From Batillaria attramentaria (Eukaryota > Mollusca > Gastropoda > Batillariidae): a stretch of 64,000 nucleotides of DNA. The DNA lies in assembly GCA_018292915.2 (NCBI GenBank), contig JACVVK020000018.1:1466001-1530000 (forward strand). Reading direction: 5' to 3'. Positions within the stretch are counted from its first letter, which is position 1. Each line of letters starts with the position of its first letter. The notes beneath the pieces are model-generated. The model ran no database searches. It saw nothing but the letters and a program-made list of their open reading frames with translations, and was not told the DNA's origin. This document shows, piece by piece, positions 1 to 9,733 of this stretch. The position numbers and the translations under genes were made by a program.

Positions 1-129
1 TTGTGGCTGCAAATGATGCACTATTCTATTCAAAACAATCTGTCTTGTCCCTTTTGCCTATGACAATATAAACCATACATGATTAGTAAACAAATTTGGC
101 AGTTAAGGTTACTTGCAGGTAGGAAAAAT

Positions 130-1613
130 ATAAGAGAGATAATAAGAAGATAAGAACTTTATTAATCCCCTCAGGAAAATTTATCGTGTACAGCTCTTGA
201 TCACATAATACACAGTACAACTATTATGACACAAGAACAAATTCTCCATGAAGAAATCAGCCATGCACCCACACGCGCGTCCACCCATCACATATATATG
301 CACCCACACACTTAAGTGACTTATCCATAGTCAAAGCATACACTCTTCTCATGCATACCGCCATGCCACACACCACAAAGTGAAATAACCTGCACACATA
401 ATACATACTACACAGTGAAGCTACGTATTATAATTACATTATTAAAAACAAATCTACAATTCAGGGGATACTACTATAGTTCATCATAGGCACTGATCTA
501 CTGGTGTACGCCTATGTAATTTACACCATGCATCCACGCACTCTTCACTCATACACCCATCAAATACACTCCTGGCAGAAATACTGTTATGAATTTCATG
601 ATTAAGAAGAAAACTGTAATTCAAAATAATTCAGTCCATCACAAAAACAAAATCTCCACATAAAATCAACCATGCTTTGCACACTTATCTGCTCATCCAC
701 ATATCACATGCGCACACACACTCAGCCATAGTCGTACACTCCACACCTCCACGCCATACATCACCTGGTGAAATACATTCGGATTTCCAATGCACGAGTC
801 ATCTTGCCTCATAATTTCAAACATAATATAAAAAGAACTAAAACTGTTAGAATACTTTGAGAACACAACCACAACAGGGGTTATTTCACTTTAGCAGCAC
901 ACTGTACAGCAGCAACAGGTAGTGGACGGCACGCTCTGAAAACAGACTAAGACCTACAGTTATCTGATCAAAGCTAAGTTCTAATCATCAATTAAACGCT
1001 TTAGTAGCTTCAGGCAAGAAAGATCTCCTATGCCTTTAAGTTTGGCTTGCAGGAGTAATTATTCTCCCACTGAATGTACTTCTCTGGCCCTCGATGAGGC
1101 TGAACAGGGGGTGTCAGACACTGGACATGACAGAGATGTTTTTTTCTCAAGTCTCTTATAATAAATTATCACTTCAAGCCTCTTCTGGGGTTTCCCCACC
1201 ACTGACTCAGCTTTCTTTACAACTGTGTCCACTCTACCCCTGTCCTGTTTTGAGATCTGACTACCCCAACAGACACAGCCCAAGAAGAGGACACTGCCTA
1301 CAAAAAGTACAATGGACATGTATACATGTGTGTAAAACATGTTCAGAGTTTTCTCACTAGCATCAAAAGAGTGTAATTTCCTCAAGGAGTACAGTCAGGA
1401 TTGAGATTTCTTTATCACATGATCAGTGTTAGCATTCCAGTTCAGTCTGCTGTCAATAATCACCCCCAAGTATATAATATATAGGTCAACCCTCTGAAAT
1501 ACCTCCCCCTTAATATCTACAGGATCAACATACTTGGCTTTTTTCCCTGAAATCAATGACCATTTCTCTGGTCTTACCAATACTGAGATGTAAAAAATGA
1601 CACCACTCAACAA
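130..1613 (-). mobile_element. 3' end of a non-LTR retrotransposon (LINE), degraded
   Basis: Minus-strand reading between about 1613 and 1000 gives the end of a LINE reverse-transcriptase ORF in two frames. One piece (1395-1613) holds a stretch with KAKYVDPVDIKGEVFQRVD followed by YLGVIIDSRLNWNAN. The next (1059-1385) holds MRKLHSFDASEKTLNMFY, FGSV-like and CWG-SKQDRGRVD blocks. A short C-terminal piece (RRSFLPEATKAFN) lies near 1000. These blocks are typical of the RT thumb/C-terminal region of animal LINEs. A frameshift separates the pieces, so the copy is dead. The 3' tail probably runs to about 140, where the minus strand reads TTAATAAAGTTCTTATC. The 120-900 part has no ORF and is read here as 3' UTR plus low-complexity CA-rich DNA. 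Confidence 0.7.
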
Positions 1614-2027
1614 AGTTTATTGTAAAGATGGGCAACAAACATCATAATATATTATATTGGGAATGAGGAGATTGAGACGCAGCAGTATGCAATAAAGCTG
1701 GAAAAAAAAAACCAAAAAAAATCCTGACTGAGTACAGTGCCATTAGTATTTAAAACGATAAAGTTGAACAGCATAACGAAACAGTAATGCTCATAATTAC
1801 TTACAATACAAGGCAGAAAACTGCATGGTCTGTTTTCACTGTCTCTTGGTGTAGCACCTGAATGCCCTGTCTCATCATCTGACTGGTCTGTGAGAATTTA
1901 AACTGGTGTTGTCACACTCTCAGATATTGTGGCTTTAATTGTTAATACCTCAGACGTCACTGTCAGAATTTACACTGGCGTTGCCTTAGCCCCCAATGCT
2001 GTGGCTTTACCAGTAATTTCTGTCACC

Positions 2028-2348
2028 TCAGATATCACTGTCATACTCTGATGTGTCACTGTCACAATCTGAAGCACCATCACACACCTGGCTCTCAGCT
2101 TCATCTGCACTGTTAGCTACATGTAAGATGTCGTGTGCAGTGGCAAGAATCTTTCTCTTTACAGTCCCACTGACATCAGCAAATTTGTCCAGCCAAACTT
2201 CATTAATAGAAGTACCACACATCCACACCAATAAATTGAACAAGCCCACAAGAACCATCTCCATAGCATGCTCCGTTGTGAGATCCTTGCTGTCAGCAGG
2301 CCATACTGCTGGTGATGTCACTGACATGACCTGCTCCCTCAGATACAT
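2028..2348 (-). other. Unrecognised minus-strand ORF, possibly part of a domesticated or mobile-element gene
   Basis: An ORF of about 106 codons with an acidic, serine/aspartate-rich end (near DGASDCDSDTSEYDSD) and an internal SGTVKRKILATAHDI block. It lies on the same strand as, and downstream of, the candidate exon at 2751-2960. I recall a similar TVKRK block from repetitive invertebrate proteins of unknown function, but cannot name the family. It has no confirmed splice acceptor. The stretches 1614-2027 and 2349-2744 show nothing else recognisable. Confidence 0.25.
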
Positions 2349-2750
2349 GCTCCCATGGTAAAGTTACCTCTTGTTGGCCTCATCTGAAAAATATTGTACC
2401 AGCAACAGGCATATAGTGACCTTAGGCAGGATGCTTGGCACAGCTGAAATACTCCCCGATCCCCTCCCCAAACAACTCAATTAGGACTGATCTAGGAAGT
2501 AGTGGAACTCTCAAATTTTTTTTTATTATTTAAATATACGCTATTCATCGTGCTACGTTGAAGTTGACCGTGACTACAAAGAAGTCTAGACCTGTCTATA
2601 TTATGAGGTCCGGCAACGTAATTATCAAGATCACTGAAAAATGCTCATATTATCATTGTGATTACATACTATTTTCACGAACTTCTCATTCAATTTAATA
2701 AATCAAACCTAATCCGAAGCACCACGTACAAAAGTTGCAGAAACTTACCT

Positions 2751-2960
2751 TGAACTATGATATGCCTGTAATCGATTGTAGCATTTCTTGTGAAACCCTG
2801 CCTCGTCAACGTTGAGGTCACTAAAGGCTTCCAAAGAATGACGAGCGACGTCTCCTTGAGTGCAGACGAACAAAGACCACCTTTCGCGACATTCCGAGAC
2901 TCTTTGCATCGATTTCTCGCTCAAAGAAAACTGTTTCACTACTGTTGGTTGCCCGTACAA
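2751..2960 (-). other. Candidate exon with an FHKKCYNRL motif
   Basis: Open minus-strand reading ends at a good splice donor (AAG|gtaagt, donor at 2750-2749). The peptide has a C-terminal GFHKKCYNRLQ motif, seen in repetitive uncharacterised invertebrate proteins, probably transposon-derived. No ATG opens this frame: the ATG at 2974 is out of frame. It is therefore an internal exon or a relic. No function can be assigned. Confidence 0.3.
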
Positions 2961-3303
2961 GCGTGGGCAGCCATGTTTGTTTCCAAGCGTAGTCTCTTTC
3001 TGATTGGTCGAAAAATTAATTTATTCATCAAGGGAATGAATCGGCGCCTCTTCAGTAAAATCCGATTACCTCCCTTACAAGCTCTTTCTAATTATCTTTC
3101 ATCCGCGATTAAAAACCAGTGCGCAAAATTTCAGCTGAGATCTCCCAGTTTCTATCTAGTTATGGTGTATTATTGATGATAAAAACCAGAAAATGTCATT
3201 TGCATTGCAAAAATATTTTATGACACGAAAACCGAGGGCGACCCACGGCCTATTAAAGTAGGCCCTTTTACCAAATGACGATAGAAAGGTTTTCTTCGTC
3301 GAG

Positions 3304-3568
3304 CTATGGAGCTCTGCAGCACCGAGCTGATACGTAAACAATAGAGATGGCAGCGTCGCGAACCCGACGAGATTCTCCAGCAACGACCCGTAACTCGTCC
3401 CCTGCCAGCAAGTAGAGGCCCACAGTTGTCCCCGATGAAATTCCCAACTCAGCCACGGCGGTCAGCAGTTCATGGTTGGTCTTGTTCTTCAGAATGAGGC
3501 TCAGGCTTTCTTTTGTTCGCTCTGGCCAAACGCGACTGTGTCTGATGGAGCCGAGTACTGGGCCGGGT
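3304..3568 (-). CDS. C1q unit C, second-half exon (terminal)
   Basis: The minus strand shows acceptor ctgttgcag at 3571-3569, then a phase-2 exon of 265 nt ending at TAG (3306-3304). The peptide contains SLSLILKNKTNHELLTAVAE and VGLYLLAGDELRVVAGE, the beta-strand pattern of the C-terminal half of a C1q/TNF-like domain (the LxAGDxV-like strand). Its one-base start matches the phase-2 end of the first-half exon at 6019-6175. The ending CCRAP-stop replaces the usual aromatic last strand, so the end may be degenerate. The intron between the halves (3569-6018) is full of minisatellite and transposon insertions. Confidence 0.65.
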
Positions 3569-3789
3569 CTGCAACAGAGAGGATCACGGGATGGAGTCTA
3601 AATACAAAGACTAAACAGAAAGTGGAATGGCGTAAAAGAGATGAGGGGCAGGTGTAACCAGCCAGATGGACTCCTCGGCTCGTTTGACTACGCAAGCTGC
3701 ATTGACCCGGAGCACTTTCCAGCCTCAAGCTGCTCGGGACATTTACGCTGGAGAATACATCTCGCATGTTACACAGGAATAGAAGAGGA

Positions 3790-4138
3790 ATTTGGAGCCG
3801 GAAAGGTGTGAGAAGAATGAAGAGCCAGAGTGGTGTGAGAGGAATGGGGAGCCGGAGTGGTGTTAGAGGAATGGGGAGCCAGAGTGGTGCGAGAAGAATG
3901 GGGAGCCGGAGTGGTGTGAGAGGAATGGGGAGCCGGAGTGGTGTGAGAGGGATGGGGAGCGGGGATGGCTTGAGAGGAATGAGCAGCCAGAGTGCTGTGA
4001 GAGGAATGGGGAACTGGAGTGATGTGAGAAGAATGGGGAGCCGGAGCAGTGTGAGAGGAATGGGGAGCCACAGTGGTGTGAGAGGAATGGGGAGCCACAG
4101 TGGTGTGAGAGGAATGGGGAGCTTTTGTGGGGTTAGAG
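3790..4138. repeat. 27-bp minisatellite, array 1
   Basis: Tandem copies of a 27-bp unit of the type ggaatggggagccggagtgg plus tgtgaga, about 12-13 imperfect copies. In one plus frame it reads as a repeated GMGSRSGVR nonapeptide, but both strands stay open only because 27 is a multiple of three. The open frames are therefore not taken as genes. The same unit reappears at 4757-4990 and 5772-6008, so this was one array that was later broken up. Confidence 0.9.
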
Positions 4139-4755
4139 AAGTTAGTTAGTTAGTTATTTAGGGCTTAACGCCGCGCAAGCAACAAAGACTATTTCGCGGC
4201 TAAACCGAGTCCCGTTCTGCCAGGTTCTTTAAAACATATAAGTCCGGCTTAAAACATGATGTAAATATGTATTAAAAATTTGTATAGCTTAAAGGAGAAC
4301 CAATGAAGGACTAATTTGTTTCCAGAGACAAAGGCTCAGAGAGTAAAACTATATCCCAGATTGTATTGCACCAATGTCTAAATTTTATAAAAGAGGTTGG
4401 ACTCTTTCAAGAAGCTGAAGATGCTGTCAGGGGGGACATCTCCGAACAACACCCTCAGCGAGTCCGCACAGTAATGTTTCTCCCTGATCTCGGCAGGATC
4501 CACGCACGAGATCAGGAAATGATGAACTGTAAAAGCCTCACGGCAAGGAACACACCGGGGGCGGCGGGGGGGGGGGGATCTTCCCCGTTCAAGAGATGTG
4601 AATGCGTGATGTGTGTGTGCTCAATGTGAAGGCGACTAAGAATGGTCTCCTCGCGTCGATTAGGTCGGCAGCGAGGGAGACTATCACAGATACTGGGTAA
4701 AACTTTGTACAGTTTGTTCTCCGGGAGGGCAGCCCATTGGGTCTGCCACTCCGTA
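4139..4755 (-). mobile_element. 3' end of a second LINE, inserted in the minisatellite
   Basis: Minus-strand reading gives EWQTQWAALPENKLYKVLP, NRREETILSRLHIEHTHITH and SHLLNGEDPP, then (after a poly-G frameshift at 4563-4577) a TVHHFLISCVDPAEIRE block and an ending DSIFSFLKESNLFYKI-stop. This is the classic C-terminal tail (zinc-knuckle region) of animal LINE ORF2 proteins. The element ends in a TAAC-type repeat at 4140-4155, seen on the plus strand as gttagttagttagtt. The 5' end is truncated. The 27-bp array continues on both sides, so the LINE landed inside the array. Confidence 0.75.
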
Positions 4756-4756
4756 A

Positions 4757-4990
4757 TGGGGAGCGGGAATGGTGGAAGAGGAATGAGGAGCCACAGTGGT
4801 GTGAGAGGAATCGGGAGCTGGAGTGATGTGAGAGAAATAGGGAGCCGGAGTGGTGCTAGAGGTATGGGGAGCGGGAATGATGGGAGAAGAATGGGGAGCG
4901 GCAATGGTGTGAGATGAATGGGGAACGGGAATGGTGTGAGAGGAATGGGGAGCCGGAGTGGTGTGAGAGGAATGGGGAGCCTGAATTGCG
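4757..4990. repeat. 27-bp minisatellite, array 2
   Basis: About nine copies of the same 27-bp unit as array 1, for example ggaatggggagccggagtgg. It is separated from array 1 only by the LINE at 4139-4755, and from array 3 by the SAP/THAP element at about 4990-5765. Confidence 0.9.
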
Positions 4991-5069
4991 CGGTTGCCGG
5001 TTACGAAGAGTCGGGTGCTCTCCAGCGCCGGAGACGCGAACGGTCCACCTGAGGTGGGCTACGCATGCG

Positions 5070-5219
5070 ATGGCGAGCAACGTGAGCGTTTCGACCGGCG
5101 AAGATGTTCGCGATAAAATTAAATCAATGAAAGTTCCTGAACTGAAAAAAATATCCGAAAGACAGGGGCGTGCGTTTAAGTGGCTACACAAAAGCGCAGC
5201 TTATCACTCTAGCCCTTGA
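5070..5219 (+). pseudogene. SAP-domain start of a transposon nuclease gene, frameshifted
   Basis: From ATG 5070 the peptide reads a SAP-like helix, KIKSMKVPELKKISERQG. One base later in frame, the second helix appears as VRLSGYTKAQLITLALEAD. A single-base frameshift near 5167 therefore breaks the domain, and the original frame stops at 5219. SAP domains bind DNA and are often found at the N-terminus of YqaJ-type transposon nucleases in molluscs. Nothing of the nuclease itself remains in the window. Confidence 0.5.
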
Positions 5220-5414
5220 AGCAGATCGGCAGTCGCTTCAACCGAGAGGTAGGCGGCGTAAAGGTCAAGTCGACCTGTGACTTGTGGCTTGCCACTAATT
5301 TTTATTCAAGCACCTTGGCTGTTTATCAGTGCGAACTGAACTTTTGCTTGGAAATGAAAGTCTTTCTTTCTTGGTTTTTGGTTCCATAACGATTGTGTTC
5401 AAACAATGTAGGTA

Positions 5415-5690
5415 CCGGGACAGAATTTGTCCGCTGAAGTTGTTCCCGACGAAATGGCGGCTGCACACGCTAGGCCACCGAGACGGGTCGGCGTTCTGCC
5501 TTCGAATTGCTTTTATCCACAAATTTCTTGAAACTTTTGAAGACTAAAGGGCTCAAACTGAGCGATCTCACCATTAGGTAAGACCGTCTCTGGGAATTTC
5601 TCCAGCTTATCTGATTTTCTCGAGCCATTTTGGCAGCCGATCGCAACGCAGTGGAAGTGCGGCATCGTGTGTGACTCGAGTAGCCCACAT
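5415..5690 (-). pseudogene. THAP-domain start of a transposase, frameshifted
   Basis: The minus strand gives HFHCVAIGCQNGSRKSDKLE and KFPETVLP, the first zinc ligands and the F-x-FP-like block of a THAP domain. In another frame it gives WIKAIRRQNADPSRWPSVCS followed by RHFVGNNF, the conserved W, the last Cys and His, and the xxF of THAP. The halves are joined only through a frame change and an extra stretch, so this copy cannot encode a working domain. THAP domains bind transposon ends (P element, ISL2EU). Confidence 0.6.
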
Positions 5691-5771
5691 GCCGAGTCTA
5701 TCAAGCCTTGTCTCGGTCCAAAATCGCGCACGTTCACGCATGTTCACGCGCTATAACGAGAATCGGCAACA

Positions 5772-6008
5772 GCAGTATTGTGTGAGATGAATGAGGCACA
5801 AAAATAATGTGAGAGGAATATTGAGCTGGAATGATGTGAGAGGAACAGTGAGCAGGAATGGTGTGAGAGCACTTAGGAGCCGGAATAATGTGAGAGGAAG
5901 ATTGAGTTGGAATGATGTGAGAGGAACCGTGAGCCGGAAGGGTGTGAGAGGAATAGTGAGTCGGAATGCTGTGAGAGGGGTGGGGGGTAGGAATGGTGTA
6001 AGTGGAAT
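5772..6008. repeat. 27-bp minisatellite, array 3 (diverged)
   Basis: Eight or nine copies of a diverged form of the same 27-bp unit (gtgagaggaacagtgagc-type). It abuts the 3' end of the C1q first-half exon at 6019, so the array lies inside the C1q unit C intron. Open frames here are repeat artefacts. Confidence 0.85.
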
Positions 6009-6018
6009 GGAGTCGTAC

Positions 6019-6175
6019 GTGAGGCTGACGGCGTATTTCCCGGTCTCACGGATGGAGAAGACGCCTGTCTCATTGTTGTACATGTTAGTGTAGTCAAACA
6101 TTACGTTGCCGAACTTGACCACCTCATCCACTTCATACAGACGACTATCGTGATGAGCAAGATCACCTCGAAATG
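6019..6175 (-). CDS. C1q unit C, first-half exon
   Basis: Acceptor cttcttccag precedes a 157-nt exon that starts two bases into a codon (phase 1) and ends in phase 2 at AC|gtacga. The peptide contains VVKFGNVMFDYTNMYNNETG and VFSIRETGKYAVSLT, matching the C1q strand pattern (VxFxxVxxN.GxxYNxxTGxFxxPxxGxYxFxxx). It joins in frame to the exon at 3304-3568. No signal-peptide exon of its own was found upstream. It may use the exon at 17388-17442, or the unit may be a partial duplicate. Confidence 0.65.
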
Positions 6176-6197
6176 CTGGAAGAAGTGCAGAAACCAT

Positions 6198-6266
6198 AAT
6201 CATCATCATCATCATCATCATCGTCGTCGTCGTCGTCACCACAGTCACCACCGTAATCGTCATTGT

Positions 6267-6330
<64 letters not shown>

Positions 6331-6333
6331 ACG
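6198..6333. repeat. Compound microsatellite (ATC/GTC)n and (AC)n
   Basis: A trinucleotide run of cat/cgt at 6198-6238, a short spacer, and about 64 bp of (AC)n at 6268-6333. It sits immediately upstream of the C1q unit C first exon on the minus strand. Confidence 0.95.
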
Positions 6334-6461
6334 TGAACTGTAGAAACGTCTACGATTTACGTTTTGGGCAGTTGTGTGGTTGGACGTACGTGTCTGCCGT
6401 GACGTATTGTGATCAGTAATTGTGATACGAACGGAGGTTTTCACACAAAATGATGATAACA

Positions 6462-6861
6462 TTAAAATAATATAATTCTCATCATCATAATTATATTCCT
6501 TCTGTCAGGAAACAACAACAACAACAACGACGACGACGAAACTGGAACCATAAAAAAGAAACTTGTTGAAAAGAAAAAAGAAGATGGTACTCTCAAAAGT
6601 TCAGTTTCACTATAGTTACCAGTGGTGCCTGTTTCGCCAATCTGTACGAACGAGAAAATAGTGCCAGACTCCGCGACGGAACTGTTGCTCGTATTGTGTT
6701 TTTCCACAAACACAGGGTCGTTGAGTCGAAGAGGGAAGACACTTGCTGAACTTGCCAATACACTACGCCGCGCGTGCACCCCGACAACCGGCTTGTGATT
6801 GCTCGAGATGACTCTCAGGTCAAGGTCATATGACCTGGGCTTTAACCATACATTGAACCTG
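6462..6861 (-). CDS. C1q unit B, second-half exon (terminal)
   Basis: Acceptor agccctacag at 6871-6862 precedes a phase-2 exon. The peptide has LDLRVISSNHKPVVGVHARR, a SASVFPLRLNDPVFVEKH strand and a TIFSFVQIG end, which matches the last strands of a C1q domain. The reading then runs on for about 40 residues through a trinucleotide repeat (serine/leucine/phenylalanine-rich) to the stop at 6462-6464. That extension is unlike other C1q proteins and may reflect loss of the original stop. The 5' partner exon is 9734-9878. Confidence 0.65.
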
Positions 6862-6946
6862 CTGTAGGGCTCTGCACTGTGGTAACCACGCAAAGTGAAT
6901 ATGAGTATTCATTGTATTACAACGGGTGACATTATACTATTATACA

Positions 6947-7064
6947 CTGGGTTTCGGGGGTAGGGCCGTAGGTGAGTTTGAGGGGGATGACAGGGCTACA
7001 GCTTTCTTCTCTGTCACGGTCACCTCCCGAAAACTACAGCTACCCCCCCCCCCCCCCCCCCCCA
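6947..7064. repeat. Foldback repeat, copy 1
   Basis: ctgggtttcgggggtagggc at the left, and the complementary cttcttctctgtcac...cacctcccgaaaactacagc at the right. It ends in a poly-C run (7045-7063). It is the same family as 7982-8137 and 16934-17024. Confidence 0.7.
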
Positions 7065-7635
7065 CGGGACCTCCATGGGAAAGGTCGTTGATCTTTTGAT
7101 ACCCACGTAAACAATGCCCGAGTCCGTATCTAAAGCCTACTAGACTTAAAATATTCCACTGCCATTGACATTGGAATTTGCGGTAAACCAGCCAATCAGG
7201 TGCGGACCGATGAGCGCTTGACTTTCGTCTGCTGTTTCCTTGCTGCGAAGCCGGAAATCGTTTCGGATATAGCTCAGCCGAAGATTACGTGCAAACGGTA
7301 CGTAACTGATTTGACATCATTTTATGACTATCACTAAATATCAACATGCGTCTACGCAGACTGATGTTTTGCCGATTTGTGGGCACAGACCTCGCAAATC
7401 CAACAAAAGATTCGTCAAACGGGAAGTCGTCTGCTACTGATAATTTCTGCAGCGGCAGGTAGCTGTGTCAGAACTCTGGAGCAAGCAAATGATAAGAGAA
7501 CGCATAGAAATGGCGCAAACGTGTCGCAGATGAACACGACTAGCTGTCCAGACAACGAAACAAACATTTCACGTACATTACCAAAGAAGCCAAGGGAAAA
7601 TTTCAAGTGGGAAGCGGCCATTCCCCGATTTCACA

Positions 7636-7967
7636 TGGAGCGACGTCTACACGTTTTGTAGCTGTGCACCAAAGCTGAAGTTTGGTTTTACAACTCAGCC
7701 TTACTCAAAAACTCGGCTTTAAGAACTAAGGTTAATCATTAAGGTAGGTTTAATAAACTGAGATGACACATTTAGAGCAGTTACGTACGTGCCAGACGCA
7801 CAAACAATGCAGCGATACGTGTACTGTTCAACAACGAGCTATGACCTAAGTCTGCTTCGTGCAAATGGCGCCTCATAGATTTCTGTAAACAAAGCTTGCA
7901 GGGAGAAGCTATTAACTGTTTCCGAAATATCGGTTTTAAACTTCAGTTTTCTGAGATAGAAATGAAA
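7636..7967 (-). repeat. Dispersed repeat, inverted relative to 16578-16903
   Basis: This 330-bp block is the reverse complement, with moderate divergence, of 16578-16903 and of the right ends of the tandem units at 12990-13301 and 14743-15054. Shared words include gcgcctcatagattt, aaagcttgcagggagaagct and gcaccaaagctgaag. It contains no convincing gene. The short open frames at 7377-7661 and 8025-8228 are not supported by any domain. Confidence 0.75.
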
Positions 7968-7981
7968 ACAAAACTATTACA

Positions 7982-8137
7982 GGCTGGTTTTCGGGGGTAG
8001 GGCCGTAGCTGTAGTTTTCGGAAGGTGACCGAGAAGAAAGTTGTAGCCCAAGGCCGAAACAAGGGCTACAACTTTCTTCTCTGTCACCTCCCTCAAACTA
8101 CACCTACGGGCTACGGCCCTACCCCCGAAACCCAGCC
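7982..8137. repeat. Foldback palindrome, copy 2
   Basis: Two arms of about 70 bp (7982-8049 and 8063-8137) are nearly perfect reverse complements, separated by about 13 bp. The outer arm sequence is gtttcgggggtagggccgta, and the inner is gagaagaaagttgtagccc. No transposase is present. It resembles a foldback-type MITE. Related single arms sit in each tandem unit near 12990, 14743 and 16500. Confidence 0.85.
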
Positions 8138-8385
8138 CATAATAGTATATTGTTTACCAAAATATCAACGACCTTTCCCTTGGAGGTACATCAAGGGCTA
8201 TCCCACGGCTCTCCGCCAATTGCTCTAGGAGAACGAAAATGAAATGAAAACAATATCATTTATCGAGAAGAAAGTTGACAATATATGAAGAAGCGTGACG
8301 TCAGCATTGAACGAGACGGCAGTTGTGTTTCACAGCGATTGGCGGAGATTCGATTGAATCTGATATTGTCAGCTTTCCTCTCGAT

Positions 8386-8621
8386 TAATAATAATAATAA
8401 TAATAATAATGAATATTGTATAGGCGCGTTACCCAATTTCATGAATCGGCTCAAAGCGCCGCGAACTGAACCCAACACGCACGCTCACGTGAATCACACG
8501 CATTCTCTCACACACACTGGACGTAAACACATTACAATCACGTGGTGCGAAGGGTCAGCTCAGCTATTTAAATTTCGGAATTTAGAATTGCATTTATTTT
8601 TTTAAATTTGGTGGGCTGAAC
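8386..8621 (-). repeat. ATT-tailed dispersed repeat, copy 1
   Basis: The reverse complement matches 44081-44309: acccttcgcaccac, tgattgtaatgtgtttatgt, cgtgagcgtg, ggcgctttgagccgattcat, then an (ATT)n tail. It is probably a SINE or LINE 3' end. A more diverged copy is at 10231-10473, and a fragment is in every tandem unit (12628-12702). Confidence 0.75.
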
Positions 8622-8779
8622 AATTCCAAAGCAGAGGGGGAGGAAGCCGGAGTACCCGGAGAAAACCCCCGACGATCGGCCCGAATGAACGGATTACGCT
8701 TGTATTGTTGATTTGGTAGAAAGTGGCTGGATTGTTTTTCTTGAAAACTGTTCGAGTTTAAAAATGCGGAAATCCACAT

Positions 8780-9587
8780 AGAATGATAAAAAAGAAACTC
8801 CTGAGAACCAGTGATCAACTTATTATTCTTGAACAAACGAAACAAAGTAGGCAACCCAAATTTTCGGGCCCTCAGCGGGCCCTTCATCAGGGGAATACAA
8901 AGTACATAAAGTAATGGGATGGTAGAATGTGGAACATCAGGCAGTACTTGACATGTACCAGTTCTAAAGTGATGTATATGATACAGTGTAACTACAGCCC
9001 TGAGAACATCTACATTGTTCCTATCGAAATCTTAAAGCTGACGTGGGCCAACCATAAAAGTGATATCAAAACTGGCAAAGTTACGAAATGCCAGCTAGCC
9101 GCCCATGTCTGTCAGAACCCGCATACAGCTGACCCTCAGCTCAACTTCCTCACCATTTTTGCTATAGAACGAGTGGAGCAAGAAAAGGACCTCATCAAGA
9201 GGGAGATTTGGTGGCAGTGTAATTTCACCACGATCTTTTCTGGCCTCAACACCAGAAAAGATCTAGCCACCATGCTGCGTCTTGGTAAGAGGATCCTTTT
9301 CTAGAAGGGTGGAATCTGACAGGTATCAGAGGGAGGTTTCGGTCCAGTTATTCAGTAATTGATATACAGTTTGCAGATCTTCTCAGGGTTGGAGAGAGAG
9401 AGAGAGAGAACATTACTATTGACGTAAGGATTGCGTCAATACCTTGACGTCATTTATTTTGTATTTTGTATTCCCCTGATGAAGGGAACGATGAGGGCCC
9501 GAAAATTTGGGTTGCATACTTTGTTTCGTTTTTCAAGAATAATTGTTGACCACCGGTTCTAAGGAGTTTCTTTTCTAATCATTCTAT
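8780..9587 (+). mobile_element. Penelope-like element, truncated, with hammerhead-like inverted ends
   Basis: Two inverted terminal blocks (8780-8915 and 9450-9587) flank a GIY-YIG ORF on the plus strand. Each block carries cccctgatga ... gaaaatttggg, the CUGAUGA and GAAA core of a hammerhead ribozyme with a CCC/GGG stem I. In the left block stem II is GGGCCC paired to GGGCCC around a 5-nt loop (8866-8882). Hammerhead motifs in the terminal repeats of Penelope-like elements are established. The reverse transcriptase is missing, so only the endonuclease end survives. A (GA)n run lies at 9390-9408. Confidence 0.7.
8927..9304 (+). pseudogene. GIY-YIG endonuclease end of a Penelope-like ORF
   Basis: The peptide contains CTSSKVMYMIQCN, a decayed Y-IG region (ENIYIV), LTWANHKSDIKTG, AAHVCQNPHTADPQLNFLTI, then an EIWWQCNFTTIFSGLNTRKD ending with LATMLRLGKRILF-stop. 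This is the C-terminal endonuclease of Penelope-like retroelements. The GIY-YIG tyrosine/glycine pair is degraded and the RT part is absent. Confidence 0.7.
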
Positions 9588-9733
9588 CTTTATTTATATA
9601 TATATATATATGCACTGAGCTGTCAACGGTAAAATTGAAATATCGCGTCGACCACTTAGAGGTTACTTTGAGGGACAGACAATTGGATGTTAGATCTGAA
9701 TTAAAAGAATGCAATTTTGACTTCACATCATAC

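Larger units (their letters stand above)
4990..5765. mobile_element. Decayed DNA transposon with SAP and THAP remnants, ISL2EU-like
   Basis: An insertion of about 775 bp between two blocks of the same minisatellite. On the plus strand it starts a SAP-domain protein; on the minus strand it starts a THAP-domain protein. The two converge. ISL2EU-type transposons of invertebrates are known to encode a THAP transposase and a YqaJ nuclease, so this looks like an internally deleted relative. The ends show a weak inverted match (gttgccggtt near 4999, and gttgccgatt on the minus strand near 5760). The family name is inference; the two domain starts are seen. Confidence 0.5.

Noticed and set aside
3766..4149. 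Open frames on both strands over the minisatellite (glycine/serine/arginine and histidine/serine/proline repeats)
   Set aside because: The unit is 27 bp, so any frame without a stop stays open. There is no domain, no splice support and no codon signal.
6174..6419. His-rich plus-strand ORF
   Set aside because: Produced by the (ATC)n and (AC)n microsatellites next to the C1q exon.
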